From Endozoicomonadaceae bacterium (lineage in GTDB: Bacteria; Pseudomonadota; Gammaproteobacteria; Pseudomonadales; Endozoicomonadaceae): a stretch of 15,702 nt of DNA. The notes beneath the pieces were generated by a model. It had not been told where the DNA came from. It made no database searches and saw nothing but the letters and a program-made list of their open reading frames with translations. Position 1 is the first letter of the stretch; every line of letters begins with the position of its first letter. The stretch is taken from assembly GCA_015163815.1 (NCBI GenBank), contig JAAOIJ010000017.1, positions 1 through 15,702 of the forward strand, in the 5' to 3' direction. Positions 1 to 7,368 of the stretch are shown here, piece after piece. The translations under genes were made by a program, and so were the position numbers.

Positions 1-4
1 AACG

Positions 5-18
5 TCATTTGCAAATGA
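5..18. repeat. 14-bp perfect palindrome
   Basis: TCATTTGCAAATGA reads identically on both strands. It could be an operator half of something left of the window, or chance in AT-rich DNA. No adjacent promoter is clear. Confidence 0.25.
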
Positions 19-147
19 TGCGCATATCACACAAGCTTCAAAGTATTCACATTTTCAACTGACAGGATATATCATCTCATTTTTTTGAGCATTAAATACA
101 TAAAAATAGAACTTTTTTGCCATATCTATCTCTAATGAATAAGCACT

Positions 148-170
148 TTGACTTATTGTTGATACAACAA
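148..170 (+). promoter_or_regulatory. Possible promoter/operator upstream of the PEP-utiliser pseudogene
   Basis: A -35-like hexamer TTGACT (148-153) is followed by a dyad TTGTTG-ATA-CAACAA (156-170), about 25 bp before the ribosome binding site of the broken gene. No good -10 sits at the right spacing (the 17-bp position reads GATGTG), so the promoter part is weak. The dyad itself is exact and could be a repressor site. Confidence 0.25.
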
Positions 171-191
171 GATGTGATCAAAAAAAACTTT

Positions 192-205
192 AGGAGAAAG
201 ATATG
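192..205 (+). promoter_or_regulatory. Ribosome binding site and original start of the pseudogene
   Basis: AGGAGAAAG precedes ATG at 203 with good spacing. This is the strongest Shine-Dalgarno/start pair in the region and is in frame with the amino-terminal part of the broken gene. It marks the ancestral start even though that frame meets TAG only eight codons later (227-229). The next in-frame ATG (239) has no comparable site. Confidence 0.55.
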
Positions 206-362
206 GAGATTCCACAAAAAACAACTTAGATAGATTTAATGGATTCAAGTGCCTCTTTAAGACAGCTTGCACCGCTGACAACGTCTTGTGCCATAAAAAC
301 AAAAAAATCAGCATTATCATCACCTCATGATGTAACATTAGCATCCACAAAATCTATCAATC

Positions 363-369
363 AAAAAAA
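363..369 (+). repeat. A7 run at a frame break
   Basis: Frame 1 is closed until TGA 328-330 and frame 2 closes at TAA 431-433, so the frame change lies between them. This seven-adenine run is the most slip-prone spot in that interval. The change corresponds to a net loss of one base. Confidence 0.5.
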
Positions 370-2297
370 GAACGCGCTATTCAGATTCTTCCATTTCAAA
401 AAATCGGCGGTAAAGGGCATTTTTTACAGATAATCCAATCTCTCAATTTATCAGTTCCTCATTTTATTTACCTGACTTCTGAAGAAACATACAGTTTATT
501 TAATATTCCGATATTAAACGATTTAGCTTGCAAGTTTTTACACAATACGATTTTTACTGCTGATGATCGACTAAAGTCAGACAAAGGCCCTGTTACACTT
601 ATTCAATGCCTTGATGATATTAAAAAATTACCCAAAATAAAACAATCGTCTGCTTGTATTATATTACAAAACATGATGAAAGACTCTTTGTGGACAACGC
701 AAGTAACATGCAGCTCTCAAGGCAAACAAATCATGAAAAAATATCAAACTTGGATTCAAGAAAAACAAATTGAGGATGAAGTAATTGTAAGAAGCTCAGG
801 TGTATTAGAAGATAATTATGGTCATGCTCAAGCAGGGGTTTATGATTCTAAAAGATGTCAATTAAAAAAGGATTGTTTTATACAAACACTTTTACAAGTC
901 TTAGCCTCTGGCATTACAACACAAAACATCAGCACTTTTCGATTTCAACCAATGGCGGTCATTATTCAGCAATATATGACAATGCAGTCAGGTGGCGTTG
1001 GATTTAGCTGTGCTAGTTTAACAGACTTATCATTTCAAATAACAATTGCGAAAGGCTCTTTATCTGCTACAGATAGCGGCATTGGCGAATCTTTATTAAC
1101 CCAAAGCACTTGTTTACTATCACGCGATGATACAAATTTTTATATTCCTTATTTAACAAATGAAAATCAATACAAATTGAAAAACGCCTTATGCTTATTA
1201 GAATCAGCTTTAATGTGTCCTGTTGATGTAGAATTTGGAGAAGATCAAGATGCAATATTATGGATCTTACAAGCAAGGCCTGTGACGAAATTAGGCGCTA
1301 TTGCTTTCCAAGTAAGCCCCGAATTACAAAGATCACCTTATGCAACAGGCATTGTATGTAGCGAAGGATTAGGCATTGGATCTTTATATTATATGGATGA
1401 TAATCATTCAACTGACATCCTTAATATTCCAGAGAAAGCTATTGTTTTTGCCCGGAAAGGCTATGAAATCATGCTGCAATCAGCATTTCTAGAAAAGATT
1501 GCTGGATTAATGATACCAAGTGCAACAAGCACTTCTCATTTAGCCATTCAATGCAGTCAATATCACGTCCCTTTAATGTCTAATTTGACGATTCCAAATA
1601 GCAGCATAGAGAATATCATTGAAGAGGAGCTTAAGGCTATGACTGGACAGCCTATGACGTTAATGTACAGCGATATTAATCAGAAACCTCACGCTTTATT
1701 ATGGCGAGATGATCAAACAGCCCATATTACACAAATTGCCACTCAAATTACTTTAAACTTACCAGACTATCAAGCACCAACATACCGTGATGCTACAACC
1801 TGATAGTCCTGTCATCATTGATTTTAAGGCCATTTCTAGTGCTTTTATAGCGTCAACAGAACATAATCATCATTTATTAAGTTATCTCACATCAAAGCAT
1901 CTTATCAATAGCTTATTAAACCCATTACAATCAGTATCATGGTTATTGCATCCACAAAGATTACAATTTATGGCATTATTAGAAAAAGAAATAGATAACT
2001 TTATGAAAGATATTGAATATATGAACGACAAGTATCAACAATTTACAAACAATATCATAACCTACTCCAAAGAAAAGTATCCAATCGTTCTTCAAAATAT
2101 TCAATATTATGTTGAAAAATCAGCGAACGTCAATATAGAAAAAAATACATTAAAAGAAACGATTGATTTCAAATTCAGCTTATTAAAAACAGCATTAACT
2201 GGAACAAGCAATTTTTCACTATATGATTGGCAAAAAACTTGCCAAGAAATCAATGAAAGTTTGAATATTTTAGGGCCAAAGCATGATTATAAGATTC

Positions 2298-2306
2298 AAA
2301 AAAAAA
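2298..2306 (+). repeat. A9 run at a frame break
   Basis: The crossing from frame 2 to frame 1 is confined to 2293-2320 by TAA 2290-2292 in frame 1 and TGA 2321-2323 in frame 2. Nine consecutive adenines fill much of that interval. The change equals a net loss of one base, as expected from homopolymer slippage. It could be a mutation or a sequencing error. Confidence 0.65.
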
Positions 2307-2928
2307 CCAATCTTTTATATTGAAAGCAACTTATTCAGAAAATAATACGCATCAAGGCCATGCACATAGGTTATGGTTTTTAGTACAACTCATCGATGTT
2401 TATTTTAACAATCAAATGACGATAAAGGTTTCACAAATAAGCAAGCTGATCACTGTCAATTTCTCATTAATTAATATCAATCATATTACTGATTTACAAA
2501 ATAATTTTATTCTATTTTGTCAATTGATGGCAGCATTAGAGGATCTGGATATACATTGGAAATATCTAGCATTTAAAAACGAAGCTCTTCTATCTTTACC
2601 CATTTCAGATATATTAACTCAGAAAGATGACAATACATTTCAAATCTGTTTATTGTATTATTTTTGGATGAGTATGCAATGTCAATTACCAGCGAAACAC
2701 ATCACTTGCATTATCAAAAAGCGACCTGATCCTTATAAGGATTTATGGCTTATTGCTAATATTATATTCAGCATTACGAAACAATACCTTTATATTGAAC
2801 CTGAAAATTTGAGAAAAAAAATCATATCGACTAGCAGCTTATTCAGCTATGGTTGTGAGGTGAAGCCTTCTATGTTCATCGAGATATTACGTGGCATGAA
2901 GAAAGGTAACCAGTTTTTCTACGAATGC

Positions 2929-2948
2929 GAAGAGAAGAGAAGAGAAGA
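2929..2948 (+). repeat. Pentanucleotide tandem repeat (GAAGA)x4 at a frame break
   Basis: Four perfect GAAGA units lie where protein-like sequence passes from frame 1 to frame 2. Downstream, frame 2 reads as a plausible protein (LDFVSETISKDAQ and on), while frame 1 does not. Losing one 5-base unit from a five-unit ancestor would cause exactly this frame change. A repeat length not divisible by three is the form used by phase-variable genes, but other lesions make a working switch unlikely here. Confidence 0.6.
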
Positions 2949-3266
2949 AGATTCAAACATTACACTTATCTATTCTAGACTTTGTTTCAGAAACGATATC
3001 AAAAGATGCACAAACAGCGGGTTTGGCGAACGAAAAAATAGAACAATTAATACAATACGCGATCTGTGTTTTAAACATCATAATACAACAAGATATCTAT
3101 GAACAACACTGAAACAATATATGCAGCGGATACTTGCTGATTATCAGATGCAGAATACGTATTACATCTTGAGAGGCTTTCTTGAATCATCCAATAAAAG
3201 ACATATCATGATGAACTATCTGAGATCAGGCTTAACAGCAACAATCGCGCTTTCATACGCTATCCA

Positions 3267-3956
3267 CTAATGTCTTTTACAGGCTAATAACGCATTGATA
3301 ACGATAGTCATACAGTCTGGATCAGCTTCAAATATAGGTGCCAACAATAAATTATCGATTAATTTATCAAAATATATGTCTTGAAAATTGTCATATAGAT
3401 CAATACCAAAATCAATACAATATTGATATATATATACTAATTCTTTAAATTTAATATTTTTTTTCTTGTTAATTTTAATATGTTCAGTTAACTCTTGTAA
3501 TAAATATATATATTGAGTTGGCTGCTTTGCATATATTTTAGTTAATAGTTTTTTTAAACACGTCCAGTCAATACAATGAATCTTATTATCGTGGATAGCT
3601 AGCAATACATAATTCGGGATAAGCTCTTTCATGTCTTGAATAAAAGTCTCTTTATGAAAATAATCTAATAATATAGCTTGATTGAAAAAACAGTAAAATT
3701 TAGTTTTATATCGAGATGTTGTACTTTTCATCAAGCTATCCATTAAATGACCAGCTAATGCCTCTTCTTTCTCTATCGATTCAGTTGTATCTGCAGCTTG
3801 TATGATCTTTTCAGATGTTACCTTCAAGGTTGATGTCGTACGATTGAGACTTTCCTCACTAGCTGAAACAGCGCATAAGTTCATAGTCAAATGACTGCTA
3901 AATAAATAAAAAAACAGGATGAAGAAATAAGTCATAACAATCTTGTTTTGAATCAT
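3267..3956 (-). CDS. Predicted exported protein of unknown function (229 aa)
   Basis: I do not recognise this family. The amino end looks like a Sec signal peptide: Lys at residue 5, a hydrophobic stretch from about residue 8 (TYFFILFFYLF), and an Ala-x-Ala-type cleavage motif (VSA before SEES, about residue 32). The mature part starts with a Ser/Thr/Glu-rich linker (~33-75) and continues as a Leu/Ile/Lys/Tyr-rich, mostly helical region with several cysteines. The start at 3956 is backed by GAGG (3963-3966 on this strand) six bases upstream. An internal Met at residue 8 would still leave a signal peptide. It is convergent with the PEP-utiliser pseudogene and their stops overlap by two bases. 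It could be a periplasmic or secreted host-interaction protein, but nothing in the sequence demonstrates that. Whether it is a single-genome orphan cannot be judged here. Confidence 0.65.
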   Translation of the reverse strand: MIQNKIVMTYFFILFFYLFSSHLTMNLCAVSASEESLNRTTSTLKVTSEKIIQAADTTESIEKEEALAGHLMDSLMKSTTSRYKTKFYCFFNQAILLDYFHKETFIQDMKELIPNYVLLAIHDNKIHCIDWTCLKKLLTKIYAKQPTQYIYLLQELTEHIKINKKKNIKFKELVYIYQYCIDFGIDLYDNFQDIYFDKLIDNLLLAPIFEADPDCMTIVINALLACKRH

Positions 3957-4472
3957 AAAAAACCTCGATGAGATGCATCGGAAGAGGAGCCAGTCTATCG
4001 CTTACGCCAACGCTATTCAAGGATAAATGACAGTATTAACATATTGTAGCCTCTGATATTGGTTATTTTTCATGAAATAAATTAGGCATTCCTCTCTAAA
4101 TGGCATGTAAAATGCGAATCATGATCAGCTGATAAAATCATGCATTATCTGGCATATCATGATGCATATTGGCCATAATCAATCACTGTTTTCAGCATTC
4201 ATCCTCACTGTATTGAGTTGCAGTGCTCACAATGACTGAATCGCTTCAATTTGCCCAAAGCAGCAAATATCTGAGATAGATCTTTGCATCAGCCGTTCAA
4301 TGAATATTTTTCGTGTTTTTTATTCAAAAAAACACCTACATGACTCCATTATTTCAATGATTCCTACAAAAAAGATCATAAACATCTTTTATTGCCTTAT
4401 TGCAACAGTCTCAACTGATGACCTAATTTAGACAAAATACTTTCAGGCAGCATGATGCTCATTTTATATTAA
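3957..4472. other. Gene-poor intergenic stretch
   Basis: No reading frame with a credible start and family resemblance was found on either strand across these 516 bases. It contains the leader of the exported-protein gene (minus strand), several CATGAT-containing motifs (around 4120-4170 and 4451) and one A/T-rich hairpin (4313-4335). It may be decayed coding DNA, but I cannot identify a parent gene. Confidence 0.5.
4313..4335. terminator. A/T-rich hairpin, possible bidirectional terminator
   Basis: GTGTTTTTT and AAAAAACAC form a nine-base stem around a five-base loop (ATTCA). The stem itself supplies T-runs on both strands, but there is little GC and no T-tract after it. No gene ends just upstream on either strand, so the role is doubtful. 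Confidence 0.25.
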
Positions 4473-4715
4473 GGCGCGTCCTCAATCTGAAAATCATGTA
4501 TCAGTTGATTTTTTTTTGGCGATAGAAGAAGTTTTACTGCTGCACTTCACAATTGAGAAGGCAAAATCAAGACATCTTATTTGAAAATTTATTGGCTAGA
4601 TGAAAACATTTTAGACGTATTTATATTCTTTTTGATAAGCTAGCTAGGCATTTTAAATGCGATAATTTATATCGCGCGTGCTATTATTTGGGTGAATTCA
4701 AAATGAGGACACGCC
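4473..4715. mobile_element. 243-bp MITE-like element with terminal inverted repeats
   Basis: The left end (4473-4491) starts GGCGCGTCCTCA and the right end, read on the minus strand (4715-4697), starts GGCGTGTCCTCA. The two 19-base termini agree at 16 positions. Each end abuts TTAA (4469-4472 and 4716-4719), consistent with a duplicated target, although TTAA is also short enough to arise by chance. The interior has no sustained reading frame, so it is non-autonomous. The same left-end sequence recurs at 15484 beside a truncated reading frame, and the inner right-end sequence recurs at 15390. That points to a related full-length insertion sequence in this genome. Family assignment (for example the IS5 superfamily) is not possible from ends alone. 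Confidence 0.65.
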
Positions 4716-4719
4716 TTAA

Positions 4720-4884
4720 AGATTCATATCAAGATCATAACAAAATATGACTCAATAGAGGATCATCAAGCAATTCTATACTTTACTCTTGATACAAAAA
4801 TGAGATATATTGGACTTTCAAGGAATTAAAAAAAATTCCAATACCCATTACGCAATCTGTTGATCACAGCAAGGTATTTTTTAC
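4720..4884 (+). other. Leader region of the small membrane peptide
   Basis: An inverted repeat GGAATT-AAAAAA-AATTCC (4822-4839) lies about 45 bp before the peptide start. A -10-like TATATT with a weak TTTACT-type -35 lies upstream, but the match is poor. Nothing else is evident. Confidence 0.25.
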
Positions 4885-5004
4885 ATGAAACCTCAGACAA
4901 ACTCCAATTCAACTCATGCAGACAATAAAACAGATGCTATTGCAGCTATCATCATTGTTTTAGTGTTGACTTCACTGACGATTTTTTGGGTCAGTCAACA
5001 ATAA
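4885..5004 (+). CDS. Small single-span membrane protein (39 aa)
   Basis: This short frame opens at ATG 4885 and closes with TAA at 5002-5004. The peptide has a polar, Asn/Thr/Lys-containing head (residues 1-16, MKPQTNSNST and on). One hydrophobic segment follows (about residues 17-36: AIAAIIIVLVLTSLTIFWV), ending in SQQ. That is the layout of a one-helix inner-membrane microprotein. The start is preceded by AAGG (4871-4874) at a somewhat long spacing of ten bases, which weakens the call. It is convergent with the P-II gene, with only 21 bases between stops. I recognise no family. It might be a regulatory or subunit-type microprotein, but no partner complex is encoded nearby. Confidence 0.55.
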   Translation: MKPQTNSNSTHADNKTDAIAAIIIVLVLTSLTIFWVSQQ

Positions 5005-5025
5005 AACAGCTTAATCTTGATCACA

Positions 5026-5355
5026 TCATGCTAATACTTCTCCTGTTCGAATATGGATTATTTTTTCCAAATTGATCACAAAAATTTTACCATCCCCGGC
5101 TGTGCCACTTTGTGTTATATTTTGTATCGCTAAGATCACAGAATCAACCATCGCCTCGTGAATGATAATTTCAAGCTTAATTTTAGGCAAATAATCCACA
5201 ATATATTCTGCACCACGATAAACTTCAGTCGATTGGGTTTGTTGACCAAATCCTTTGACTTCAGTCACTGTAAAGCCATCGACACCCAATGTATTTAAAG
5301 ATTCACGCACTTCATCTAATCGAAAAGGTTTAATAATAGCCACTATTAATTTCAT
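5026..5355 (-). CDS. P-II family nitrogen regulatory protein (GlnB/GlnK type)
   Basis: P-II proteins are trimeric cytoplasmic sensors of 2-oxoglutarate, ATP and ADP. They control targets such as glutamine synthetase adenylylation and the ammonium channel AmtB. At 109 residues this is slightly shorter than the usual 112. The amino end MKLIVAIIKPF is typical. The T-loop (~37-55) reads GFGQQTQSTEVYRGAEY and keeps Tyr46 and the uridylylation-site Tyr51. The B-loop GTAGDGKIF (84-92) keeps the nucleotide-binding GDGK, with Thr-Ala replacing the common Lys-Ile. The end RTGE-VLA is cut short compared with RTGE plus an acidic tail. No amtB, glnA or glnD is adjacent, so GlnB versus GlnK cannot be settled; the MKLIVAIIKPF start leans to GlnK. 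It is divergent from folE across 174 AT-rich bases. AGAG lies about ten bases before the start. No sigma-54 site was seen. Confidence 0.93.
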   Translation of the reverse strand: MKLIVAIIKPFRLDEVRESLNTLGVDGFTVTEVKGFGQQTQSTEVYRGAEYIVDYLPKIKLEIIIHEAMVDSVILAIQNITQSGTAGDGKIFVINLEKIIHIRTGEVLA

Positions 5356-5529
5356 ATTTAAAATCTCTTTGCTTCAATAAAAATACAATAATACAATTAA
5401 AATCAATCAAATAAAAAAAATATATCTATAATTGTGATCAATTAATAGTCAAAACTAGTAAAACGTTTTATACTCGCATATTCAAAAATAACTTTAAAAA
5501 ATGCGCTTTTATCATAATAGGATCTATAG

Positions 5530-6087
5530 ATGTCGCTAGCTGATCATTATCATTGTATTTTAAAAGAAATAGGTGAAGATCCTGAACGACCCGAACTATT
5601 AAATACGCCACAACGCGCTGAAAAAGCCATGAAAGAAATGACAGCTGGTTATTCACAGTCTTTATTGGATATTACCAATGGAGCACTGTTCAATTGCAAT
5701 ACAGATGAAATGGTGATTATTAATAATATTGAACTCTATTCCACTTGTGAGCATCATTTGCTTCCTTTTATCGGAAAATGTCATATTGGCTACCTTCCCA
5801 ATAAAAAAATTCTAGGTCTATCTAAATTTGCTCGAATTGTTGATATGTTTGCTCGTCGATTACAAGTTCAAGAACGCTTAACACAAGAAATTGCAACAAA
5901 TATACAGGAAATAACGCAAGCAAAAGGCGTAGCCGTCTGTATTCAATCACAACATTTATGTATGCTGATGCGAGGTATTAAGAAACAAAATGCCAGCATG
6001 ACGACCTCAGTCATGCTAGGTTCATTTAGAACCAACCCTGCAACACGAACAGAATTTATGCAATATATCACAACATTTCAACATTAA
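5530..6087 (+). CDS. folE: GTP cyclohydrolase I
   Basis: FolE converts GTP to 7,8-dihydroneopterin triphosphate, the first step of tetrahydrofolate (and queuosine precursor) synthesis, in the cytoplasm. The 185 residues match the short bacterial form. The signature GEDPERPELLNTPQRA is at 15-30. The zinc/active-site motif STCEHHLLPF lies at 71-80, with ligands Cys73 and His76, and the third ligand is Cys144 in QHLCMLMRG (141-149). GLSKFARIVDMFARRLQVQE (96-115) and the carboxy-terminal MTTSVMLGSFRTN are also conserved. The start ATG follows GGAT (5519-5522) at suitable spacing and lines up with the short-form amino end. It stands alone: convergent with tdh, six bases between stops, and divergent from the P-II gene. 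No folate gene is adjacent. Confidence 0.96.
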   Translation: MSLADHYHCILKEIGEDPERPELLNTPQRAEKAMKEMTAGYSQSLLDITNGALFNCNTDEMVIINNIELYSTCEHHLLPFIGKCHIGYLPNKKILGLSKFARIVDMFARRLQVQERLTQEIATNIQEITQAKGVAVCIQSQHLCMLMRGIKKQNASMTTSVMLGSFRTNPATRTEFMQYITTFQH

Positions 6088-6093
6088 GACAGG

Positions 6094-7122
6094 CTAGTTA
6101 TTCCAATCTAAAATCACTTTACCTGATTGACCCGAGACAGCAATATCAAATGCTTGTTGATATTCATCACAAGAAAAACGATGCGTAATCACGCCTGATA
6201 CATCTAAACCAGATTGAATTAAGCTGGTCATTTTATACCATGTCTCAAAAATCTCACGACCATAAATGCCCTTTATAATCAAGCTTTTAAATATCACTTT
6301 ATCCCAATTTATTTGGGTCTTATTATCTAAAATACCCAATAAAGCAATTTTTCCACCATGATCCATGACATCAATCATATTAGAAAAAGCAATACTATTA
6401 CCGGACATTTCTAAACCCACATCAAAACCTTCCAACATCCCTAAATCATGCATCACTTGATTTAAATTCGTTTCTTGGATATTAATAACATGCTTGATCC
6501 CGACTGATTTTGCCAAGTTAATGCGATAAGAATTCACATCTGTTAATATGACATATCGAGCCCCTGCTTTTTGAGCGACAAGTGCTGCCATAATGCCAAT
6601 AGGACCCGCACCTGTAATTAAAACATCCTCTCCAATTAAATCGAATGATAATGTCGTATGCACAGCATTACCAAAGGGATCAAAAATAGAAGCCAGTTCA
6701 TCTGATATACTCTCTAGCAAAGGATATACATTCGGAACCGGTAAACATAAATATTCAGCAAATGCACCTTGCGTATTCACACCAACACCGATTGTATTTC
6801 GACATAAATGTCGACGACCAGCTCTACAATTTCGACAATAATTACAGGTTAAATGTCCTTCTCCAGATACGCGCTGCCCACAAGCCAATCCTGTCACTTC
6901 AGAACCAATTTCAACAATTTCTCCTGCAAATTCATGCCCTACACACATACCCAAAGGGATTGTTTTTTGAGCCCAATCATCCCATTGGTAAATATGTATA
7001 TCTGTGCCACAAATCGCTGTTTTATTCATGCGAATCAAGACATCATTGACTCCAATCTTCGGTATCGGCAAATCAGCCATCCAAATACCTTGTGTTGGCT
7101 TAGCCTTAATTAAAGCTTTCAT
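6094..7122 (-). CDS. tdh: L-threonine 3-dehydrogenase
   Basis: Tdh oxidises L-threonine with NAD+ to 2-amino-3-oxobutyrate, normally cleaved by Kbl to glycine and acetyl-CoA. It is a zinc medium-chain dehydrogenase. The open frame reaches back to 7179, but I start at 7120-7122. From there the protein begins MKALIKAK-PTQGIWMAD, colinear with E. coli Tdh, and has 342 residues against 341. GGAT lies eight bases before that ATG. Catalytic zinc residues are Cys38 (AICGTD), His63 and Glu64 (VGHEF). Structural zinc cysteines are 93, 96, 99 and 107. The NAD loop GAGPIG is 171-176, followed by Asp195, which favours NAD. GIYGREMFETWYK-type sequence (here GREIFETWYK) is Tdh-specific. Kbl, often next to tdh, is absent on both sides. 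A promoter lies at 7210-7238. Confidence 0.96.
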   Translation of the reverse strand: MKALIKAKPTQGIWMADLPIPKIGVNDVLIRMNKTAICGTDIHIYQWDDWAQKTIPLGMCVGHEFAGEIVEIGSEVTGLACGQRVSGEGHLTCNYCRNCRAGRRHLCRNTIGVGVNTQGAFAEYLCLPVPNVYPLLESISDELASIFDPFGNAVHTTLSFDLIGEDVLITGAGPIGIMAALVAQKAGARYVILTDVNSYRINLAKSVGIKHVINIQETNLNQVMHDLGMLEGFDVGLEMSGNSIAFSNMIDVMDHGGKIALLGILDNKTQINWDKVIFKSLIIKGIYGREIFETWYKMTSLIQSGLDVSGVITHRFSCDEYQQAFDIAVSGQSGKVILDWNN

Positions 7123-7209
7123 TGTATGGTATCCATATAAGCCTATATAACTAATCAAATGATAGCTTATTCTCATCATTTTATAAAAGATCTAAAATAG
7201 AAAACAATG

Positions 7210-7238
7210 ATTATAACAAATTCCACACTGCGTGTTGA
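7210..7238 (-). promoter_or_regulatory. Sigma-70-type promoter of tdh
   Basis: On the minus strand a perfect -10 TATAAT (7215-7210) is preceded, after 17 bases, by TCAACA (7238-7233), four of six matches to TTGACA. Transcription would begin near 7203, giving a leader of about 80 bases before the tdh start at 7122. This supports a promoter of its own rather than read-through from prc. Confidence 0.5.
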
Positions 7239-7252
7239 TCTGATTTTATCAT

Positions 7253-7269
7253 TGATCAATTTTTGATCA
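7253..7269. promoter_or_regulatory. Dyad just upstream of the tdh promoter
   Basis: TGATCAA-TTT-TTGATCA forms an exact inverted repeat with a three-base spacer, 15 bp upstream of the tdh -35. Its location suits an activator or repressor site. No T-run follows it, so it is unlikely to be a terminator. The regulator is unknown. Confidence 0.35.
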
Positions 7270-7309
7270 GCATTGAACATCAATCATCATTCACAAAAAT
7301 CATATAGCC

Positions 7310-7334
7310 AAAAAAAAATAGGAAGATAATCCTA
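7310..7334 (-). terminator. Rho-independent terminator after prc
   Basis: Reading the minus strand, TAGGA-TTATCT-TCCTA forms a five-base-pair stem (7334-7319) followed at once by nine T (7318-7310). It lies 34 bases past the prc stop. The stem is short, but stem plus U-tract is the standard layout and it separates prc from tdh. Confidence 0.55.
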
Positions 7335-7368
7335 GCCAATCAAATGTCACTAGACACGCCTTATTGAT

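Larger units (their letters stand above)
203..3270 (+). pseudogene. Decayed PEP/pyruvate-binding (PEP-synthase-like) protein
   Basis: Three reading frames join into one former protein of about 1,020 codons. Frame 2 (203-~363) meets TAG at 227 and slips to frame 1 near an A7 run (363-369). The frame-1 part gives the family amino end IGGKG (~406), then the ATP-grasp signature VRSSGVLED (from 787) and QARPVT (1270-1287). A swivel domain follows, with TSTSHLA and its phosphohistidine-type His at 1537-1539; the usual GG before it is absent. The frame then moves to frame 2 (crossing 1757-1800), back to frame 1 near an A9 run (2298-2306), to frame 2 near a GAAGA repeat (2929-2948), and to frame 1 at about 3103, ending at TAA 3268-3270. 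The last ~480 codons are helical-looking and do not resemble the PEP-synthase TIM barrel, so this was probably another PEP-utiliser with ATP-grasp plus swivel domains. Several independent lesions argue for a dead gene; the product and substrate are unknown. Confidence 0.85.

Noticed and set aside
153..350. Minus-strand frame of 65 codons
   Set aside because: It overlaps the start of the pseudogene on the other strand, has low-complexity hydrophobic sequence and no family resemblance.
673..1803. Treating the 376-codon frame as an intact gene starting at 673
   Set aside because: Clear family sequence (IGGKG motif) continues upstream in the same frame to 331 with no start, and the domain continues in other frames downstream. 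It is a piece of a broken gene.
5468..5656. Minus-strand frame of 62 codons over the folE start
   Set aside because: It overlaps strongly conserved folE coding sequence; a shadow frame.
6593..7113. Three plus-strand frames antisense to tdh
   Set aside because: They lie wholly inside a conserved tdh and show no independent start signals or protein-like composition.
7123..7179. Longer tdh start giving a 361-aa protein
   Set aside because: The extra 19 residues have no counterpart in Tdh. The start at 7122 lines up with the E. coli amino end and has its own Shine-Dalgarno.
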